Assembly (NCBI GenBank): GCA_013695905.1
Contig: JACCZQ010000303.1
Location: 1 to 11,704, forward strand
DNA: 11,704 nt
Direction of reading: 5' to 3'
Source of the DNA: Chthoniobacterales bacterium
GTDB lineage: Bacteria; Verrucomicrobiota; Verrucomicrobiia; Chthoniobacterales; UBA10450
Positions 7,502 through 11,704 of this stretch are shown piece by piece (the first letter of the stretch is position 1; every line of letters begins with the position of its first letter). The translations under genes were made by a program, and so were the position numbers. The notes beneath the pieces were generated by a model. The model was not told where the DNA came from, did not search any database, and saw only the letters and a list, made by a program, of their open reading frames with translations.

Positions 7502-8815
7502 ATGAAAACAGAGAGCAACAACGGCGACTCCGCCGCAGAGACAAATCGCCTCGGAGCGAAAGCAACCATGAGGGATTGGGCGAACGACTCGCGCTGGGAC
7601 GGCATCGAACGCACCTACTCGTTAGAAGACGTCCGGCGATTGCAAGGGACGGTGGTTCCCGAGCACACGCTGGCGCGTCGCGGCGCCGAGAAGCTGTGGG
7701 AGTTGCTCCACACGGAAGCGTTCGTGCCGGCGCTCGGCGCGCTCACGGGTAACCAGGCGGTGCAGCAGGTACGCGCCGGCTTAAAGGCGATTTACCTGAG
7801 CGGATGGCAGGTCGCGGCGGACGCGAATCTCGCCGGGCAGATGTATCCCGACCAGAGCTTGTATCCGGCTAACAGCGTGCCGGCAGTCGTAAAGCGCATC
7901 AATCAGGCGCTGCAGCGCGCGGATCAGATCACGCACGCTGAGGGCAAGCACGACATCGATTGGTTCGCGCCGATCGTCGCCGACGCGGAAGCGGGATTCG
8001 GCGGCCCGCTGAATGTCTTCGAATTGGTTAAAGCGATGATCGAAGCTGGTGCGGCCGGCGTTCATCTCGAAGACCAACTCGCGAGCGAAAAGAAGTGCGG
8101 TCACATGGGCGGCAAAGTTCTCGTGCCGACCCGCACCGCGATCAATAATCTCATCGCGGGCCGTCTCGCTGCGGATATTTCCGGTGTGCCGACGATCATC
8201 ATCGCGCGGACCGATGCCGGCGGCGCGGCGCTTCTCACGAGCGATGTGGACGAGCGCGATCAGGCGTTCATTTCGGGCGAGCGCACGGTCGAAGGGTTTT
8301 ATCATGTGCGCGCGGGGATCGAGCAGGCGATCTCGCGTGGCCTGAGTTACGCGCCTTCCGCGGACATGATCTGGGTCGAGACTGCGAAGCCCGATCTCGC
8401 GGAAGCGAAGCAATTCGCGGAGGCGATTCATGGTCGATTTCCTGGAAAGCTGCTCGCTTACAACTGTTCGCCCTCGTTCAACTGGCGCGCGAAGCTCGAC
8501 GAAGCGACGATTGCGAAGTTTCAGCGCGAGCTCGGCGCGATGGGTTACAAATTCCAGTTCGTCACGCTGGCGGGATTCCACGCGCTCAACTACAGCATGT
8601 TTACCCTCGCGCGCGGTTATCGCGATCGCGGTATGGCCGCCTACTCGGAGCTGCAGCAAGCGGAGTTCGCCGCGGAGAAGGACGGCTACACTGCGACGAA
8701 ACATCAGCGCGAAGTCGGCACCGGGTACTTCGATGATGTCGCGCAGGTCATCATGGCTGGCGAATGCTCGACCGGCGCGCTGCAAGGTTCGACCGAGCAA
8801 GAGCAGTTTCATTGA
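7502..8815 (+). CDS. aceA: Isocitrate lyase
   Basis: Splits isocitrate into succinate and glyoxylate, the first step of the glyoxylate shunt, which lets cells grow on acetate or fatty acids without losing both carbons as CO2. At 437 residues it has the length of the bacterial enzyme (about 430). The catalytic cysteine Cys199 lies in the signature KKCGHMGGK (197-205). A metal-binding Asp161 is in [23 protein letters not shown] precedes the active loop, NCSPSFNW (321-328) forms the substrate pocket, and the C-terminal STEQEQFH corresponds to the lid segment that closes the active site. ATG 7502 lies 7 bases after the aceB stop, without a strong ribosome site, so translation is probably coupled. 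The aceK start overlaps its stop codon. Confidence 0.97.
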   Translation: MKTESNNGDSAAETNRLGAKATMRDWANDSRWDGIERTYSLEDVRRLQGTVVPEHTLARRGAEKLWELLHTEAFVPALGALTGNQAVQQVRAGLKAIYLSGWQVAADANLAGQMYPDQSLYPANSVPAVVKRINQALQRADQITHAEGKHDIDWFAPIVADAEAGFGGPLNVFELVKAMIEAGAAGVHLEDQLASEKKCGHMGGKVLVPTRTAINNLIAGRLAADISGVPTIIIARTDAGGAALLTSDVDERDQAFISGERTVEGFYHVRAGIEQAISRGLSYAPSADMIWVETAKPDLAEAKQFAEAIHGRFPGKLLAYNCSPSFNWRAKLDEATIAKFQRELGAMGYKFQFVTLAGFHALNYSMFTLARGYRDRGMAAYSELQQAEFAAEKDGYTATKHQREVGTGYFDDVAQVIMAGECSTGALQGSTEQEQFH

Positions 8816-10575
8816 ACGAGACGGTTTCGCCTGCCGCGCCGGCGCTCACCGATAGCCGGCTCGCTGCGCTCTGCGCGGAGGAAGCCCGGAACGCGCTCGA
8901 TGACTACGCGGCGCGTTTCGATGAGATCACTCGGCGCGGGCGCGATCGCTTTCTCGCGCGCGACTGGCGCGGCAGCTACGACGACGCGGCCGAGCGGCTG
9001 CATCTCTACTCGCGGGTCCTCGATAGCCTAACGAATACAATCAAAGGCTTGCTGGCCGCGCGTCTTTGCGATCGCGGAATCTGGAGCGCCATCAAAGCCG
9101 TCTACTCGGCGCTGATTGGGCACTCGTCGCGCTGGGAAATTGGCGAAAGTTTTTTCAACTCGCTGACCCGTCGCATCTTCACGACCGAAGGTGTCGATCA
9201 GGCAATCGAATTCGTCGACACCGACTTCGACGCTCCGCCGACCAGCGTCGGCGCGAATGTAGGCCGCATTTACTCCGGAGCGCCTCTGCGCGAGTTGCTC
9301 CAGCGGGTGTTGACCGACGCAGAAGCGGGCGGGTTCGCCGAGAGTTGCTGGAACGATCTGCCGGGTTCGCTCGCAGCCGCCGCAGAGCGGCTCACCCACG
9401 CGATCGGCCAGAGCGGCGAGGCGAAGCTCGAGCTGGTCGGCGCGACATTCTACCGCGGGCGCGGCGCATATCTCGTCGGACGCGTCTGCCCGACCGATGA
9501 TGCCGCAAGCGTTGTGCCGGTCGCATTTTGCATGAGGCATACCGATCAGCGCGGGATAGTGCTTGATGCGCTGCTCGTCGGCGAAGCAGACCTCGCGATT
9601 CTATTTTCCTACACGCGCGCGTATTTCCGCGTCGACGCGCCATGTCCGTTCGCCCTCGTCCGTTGGCTCCGCGAGTTGATGCCGCGCAAAAGTATTGCCG
9701 ATCTCTACAATGCGATCGGCTACAACCGGCATGCGAAAACCGAGTTCTACCGCGATTTCGTGCGGCACCTTCAGCACTCGAGCGATCACTTCGTCACCGC
9801 GGAAGGAACGCGCGGCATGGTGATGCTCGTGTTCACGCTGCCGAGTTACGACGCCGTCTTCAAACTCATCCGCGACCGATTCGACGCACCGAAAAACAGC
9901 GATCGCCGCGAGGTGATGAGCAAATACAAGATGGTGTTCGAGCACGACCGCGCGGGCCGGCTGGTGGAGGCGCACGAGTTTGAGCACCTGCGCATTGCGC
10001 GAGATCGCTTTGATCCGGCGCTGCTCGATGAGCTCCTGCGGAGCACGGGTGCGACGGTCCGGCTGGACGGCGATGATGTGGTGATTGCGCACGCGTACGT
10101 CGAGCGGCGGGTGCGCCCGTTGAATCTCTTCTTCGCGGAGTGTGATGCCGACGAGGCGTCGGCGGCGGCATGTGGCTACGCGGAGGCGATCAAGGACCTC
10201 GCGGCGTCGAACATTTTCGCCGGCGATTTGTTAACGAAGAACTTCGGCGTGACGCGTCACGGGCGCGTGGTGTTTTACGACTACGACGAGCTTTGCTGGC
10301 TCACGGACTGCAATTTCCGCGAGATGCCGCAATCGACGAGCTACGAGGAAGAGATGGCTGCGGAGCCGTGGTTCACCGTGCGCGACAACGACATTTTTCC
10401 CGAGGAATTTCCGAACTTCCTCGCCTTTCCTGAGCGCGCGCAGCAGGAGCTGTTCAGGCGGCACGGCGACTTGTTTCACCCGGACTTCTGGCGCGGCGTG
10501 CAACAAAAGCTACGTGCAGGTGAGCTGCCGGAGCTGTTGCCGTACGCACAGGAGCGGAGGCTCGGCGCAAGCTAA
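8812..10575 (+). CDS. aceK: Isocitrate dehydrogenase kinase/phosphatase
   Basis: A bifunctional regulator that phosphorylates isocitrate dehydrogenase to switch it off, sending isocitrate into the glyoxylate shunt, and dephosphorylates it to restore the TCA cycle. From the TTG at 8812 the protein has 587 residues, close to the 578 of E. coli AceK. This TTG overlaps the aceA stop (TTGA), a 4-base overlap typical of coupled genes; an in-frame ATG at 8764 lies inside aceA and is rejected. The N-terminal half (about 1-300) is the AceK regulatory domain. The kinase-like part shows [31 protein letters not shown] with Lys351 as the probable ATP-binding lysine, then [23 protein letters not shown] with Asp472, Asp490 and Asp492 in catalytic and metal positions. 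All look intact. Its target, isocitrate dehydrogenase, is not encoded here. Confidence 0.96.
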   Translation: MNETVSPAAPALTDSRLAALCAEEARNALDDYAARFDEITRRGRDRFLARDWRGSYDDAAERLHLYSRVLDSLTNTIKGLLAARLCDRGIWSAIKAVYSALIGHSSRWEIGESFFNSLTRRIFTTEGVDQAIEFVDTDFDAPPTSVGANVGRIYSGAPLRELLQRVLTDAEAGGFAESCWNDLPGSLAAAAERLTHAIGQSGEAKLELVGATFYRGRGAYLVGRVCPTDDAASVVPVAFCMRHTDQRGIVLDALLVGEADLAILFSYTRAYFRVDAPCPFALVRWLRELMPRKSIADLYNAIGYNRHAKTEFYRDFVRHLQHSSDHFVTAEGTRGMVMLVFTLPSYDAVFKLIRDRFDAPKNSDRREVMSKYKMVFEHDRAGRLVEAHEFEHLRIARDRFDPALLDELLRSTGATVRLDGDDVVIAHAYVERRVRPLNLFFAECDADEASAAACGYAEAIKDLAASNIFAGDLLTKNFGVTRHGRVVFYDYDELCWLTDCNFREMPQSTSYEEEMAAEPWFTVRDNDIFPEEFPNFLAFPERAQQELFRRHGDLFHPDFWRGVQQKLRAGELPELLPYAQERRLGAS

Positions 10576-10595
10576 GCGAGCGCCGGCGTCGTTCG

Positions 10596-10668
10596 CGCAG
10601 ATTTCGCAGAGTGACGCAGATTTTTCGGACCCGTTTCAGCGAATCTGCGGAATCTGTGTAATCTGCGG
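10596..10668. repeat. Palindromic repeat (CGCAGATTT family) directly upstream of the DNA polymerase gene
   Basis: The left arm (10596-10623) consists of three CGCAGATTT-like units and the right arm (10641-10668) of three units in reverse orientation; the arms pair imperfectly around a 17-base loop. The right arm ends 5 bases before the polymerase ATG. The 98-base spacer after aceK is almost wholly this element. It may act as a terminator-like or RNA-stabilising hairpin for aceBAK, or shape polymerase expression; it has no T-tract that would make it a classical terminator. It belongs to the same type as the palindrome at 5395-5483, but the arm sequences differ. Confidence 0.8.
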
Positions 10669-10673
10669 ACGCA

Positions 10674-11704
10674 ATGCGTTTCGAGGAAAACACCATCCTC
10701 TTCGGCTCGGATCCGACGCCGCGGATTGTCGCGATCGAGATGGGCGACACGGGAACCGTGAAGGTTTATCGGCGGGAGCAGGACGGCAGCACGGTGTGCG
10801 ACATCGAGCCGTTCCACCCGTTCGTCTGGGCTGATTCCGACGTGGCTGATCTCGGCATGGACAACGCGGAGAAACTCGCCGGTGACCTGAAGTTCAACTG
10901 GCTCGTGACCGTAAATAGCTGGAAGGAGCTGATCGCGCTGCGCAACGGGCTGAAGAACGCCGGACGCACCTTCTTCGCGCTCACCGATCCGGTGCAGCAC
11001 TACCTCACGCACACCGGGCGGACATTGTTCAAGGACCTCCGACCCGAGGAGCTGAAGCGACTCCAGATCGAGGTGCTGTCGTTCTGCGGCGTGGATCGCG
11101 ACCTGCCGGACGCCTCCACGCCCGAGGATCACTTCATGAGCATCGCGCTCGCCGACAACAGCGGGTGGGAAGAGCTGATCGTCGTCGATATCGCGAACGT
11201 TGAGGAATCCGAACGCGCTGCGCTCAAGCGCCTGACGAGCATCATCAAGGAGCGCGACCCCGACGTCATTGAGGGCCACAACCTCTTCAAGTTCGACCTG
11301 CCGTATCTCGTCGCCCGCGCGCGCAAGGCGAAGGTGAAGCTCGATTGGGGGCGCAGCGGCGGCTTCCTGCGTTCGCGGCCGTCGCGGCTCCAGATCGCGG
11401 AGAAGACGATCGATTACCCGAAGTTCACCGTTGATGGGCGGCACTTCGTCGACACCTTCCTGCTCGCACAATTCTACGATGTCGGCATGCGCAGCCTCTC
11501 CGGCTTCGAGCGCACCGATGTCGCCCAGCATTTCAGCCTCACGAGTGAAGCCGACATCTCGCAGCTCGGCGGTAAGGAACTGCAGCGCGCCTACTCCGAG
11601 GACGCGGAGCGCTTCCGCCGCCGCGCCCTCTGCGCCGTGCGCGAGACGCGCGCCGTCGCCGATCTCCTGAGCCCTAGCTACTTCATCCAGGCGCAGATTT
11701 TCCC
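10674..11704 (+). CDS. Family-B DNA polymerase, N-terminal part (gene continues past the window)
   Basis: The frame stays open for 343 codons to the window edge and covers the N-terminal domain and 3'-5' exonuclease domain of a bacterial family-B polymerase (COG0417 type); the polymerase domain lies beyond. Recognisable parts are the head LFGSDPTPRIVAIEMGD, HTGRTLFKDLRPEELKRLQ just before ExoI, VIEGHNLFKFDLPYL as ExoII with Asn203 and Asp208, VDTFLLAQFYDV, and RETRAVADLLSPSYFIQAQIF after ExoIII. ExoI, normally D-I-E, reads IEVLSF here, and ExoIII, normally Tyr-x3-Asp, reads RALCA. Proofreading is therefore probably weak or absent, while the fold is kept. The start is the ATG at 10674, 5 bases after the palindrome, with no Shine-Dalgarno sequence. 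Two broken copies of its 5' end lie upstream of aceB. The polymerase could serve in repair or translesion synthesis; that is inference. Confidence 0.88.
   Translation, partial: MRFEENTILFGSDPTPRIVAIEMGDTGTVKVYRREQDGSTVCDIEPFHPFVWADSDVADLGMDNAEKLAGDLKFNWLVTVNSWKELIALRNGLKNAGRTFFALTDPVQHYLTHTGRTLFKDLRPEELKRLQIEVLSFCGVDRDLPDASTPEDHFMSIALADNSGWEELIVVDIANVEESERAALKRLTSIIKERDPDVIEGHNLFKFDLPYLVARARKAKVKLDWGRSGGFLRSRPSRLQIAEKTIDYPKFTVDGRHFVDTFLLAQFYDVGMRSLSGFERTDVAQHFSLTSEADISQLGGKELQRAYSEDAERFRRRALCAVRETRAVADLLSPSYFIQAQIF
10821..10869 (+). repeat. Right copy of a near-identical direct repeat flanking aceBAK
   Basis: The partner of 5729-5777, with one mismatch in 49 bases, inside the intact polymerase gene at codons 50-65. 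After 10869 the polymerase continues normally, whereas the left copy runs into unrelated DNA. The two copies are in direct orientation 5.1 kb apart, so homologous recombination between them would delete or excise aceBAK as a circle. Confidence 0.85.

Noticed and set aside
6376..7614. 412-codon open frame on the minus strand opposite aceB
   Set aside because: Its composition (Arg-, Leu- and Val-rich, no motif) is that of an antisense shadow in GC-rich DNA, and aceB is certain on the other strand.
8764..8811. Upstream ATG extension of aceK
   Set aside because: It lies wholly inside aceA. The TTG at 8812 gives the family length and a 4-base stop/start overlap.
5884..10575. aceBAK as a composite transposon
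   Set aside because: The flanking repeats are pieces of a cellular gene plus palindromes; there is no transposase, and the terminal inverted repeats of an insertion sequence are absent.
10572..11531. 319-codon open frame on the minus strand opposite the polymerase
   Set aside because: It is a shadow. The plus-strand frame shows polymerase exonuclease-domain motifs throughout.

Overview
The window looks like a chromosomal segment from a GC-rich soil or freshwater bacterium, most likely of the phylum Verrucomicrobiota (Chthoniobacterales/Spartobacteria-like). The evidence is a secreted delta-60-repeat protein ending in a duplicated 'LANISTRAR...GGFI...RAIGPSL' domain that I associate with this phylum, few Shine-Dalgarno sequences, dispersed 'CACAGATTT/AATCTGTG' palindromes and a '...SFRAKSRNLSL' repeat. 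The assignment is by recognition only.

Layout. 144-3029 (+) encodes a large secreted beta-propeller-like protein. Convergent to it are two minus-strand genes for exported proteins: an M20 amidohydrolase (3053-4390) and a DUF1579-family protein (4665-5336). They are separated by a 274-base spacer with a 10-bp perfect inverted repeat. Next comes a 547-base spacer (5337-5883) that is full of structure. It holds a palindromic repeat, a 19-codon remnant of the 5' end of a family-B DNA polymerase gene, a dispersed repeat, and a second, longer (about 65-codon) remnant of the same polymerase 5' end. Then follows a tight glyoxylate-bypass operon, aceB (malate synthase A), aceA (isocitrate lyase) and aceK (isocitrate dehydrogenase kinase/phosphatase), with gaps of 7 bases and a 4-base overlap. 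A second palindrome of the same type follows, and immediately after it the apparently functional family-B DNA polymerase gene, which runs off the right edge.

How it fits together. aceB and aceA make the two enzymes of the glyoxylate shunt, and aceK makes the switch that diverts isocitrate into it by phosphorylating isocitrate dehydrogenase. The operon is bracketed by directly repeated copies of the palindrome plus polymerase 5' end. The inner remnant matches the intact gene up to a sharp junction at 5777/10869, with a 49-bp near-identical block just before it. This is what a block insertion by recombination inside the polymerase 5' coding region would leave, with the old 5' end stranded on the far side. 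The polymerase itself seems to have lost canonical ExoI and ExoIII residues of its proofreading domain. These two points are the most notable in the window. I saw no transposase, integrase, tRNA, rRNA or CRISPR array.
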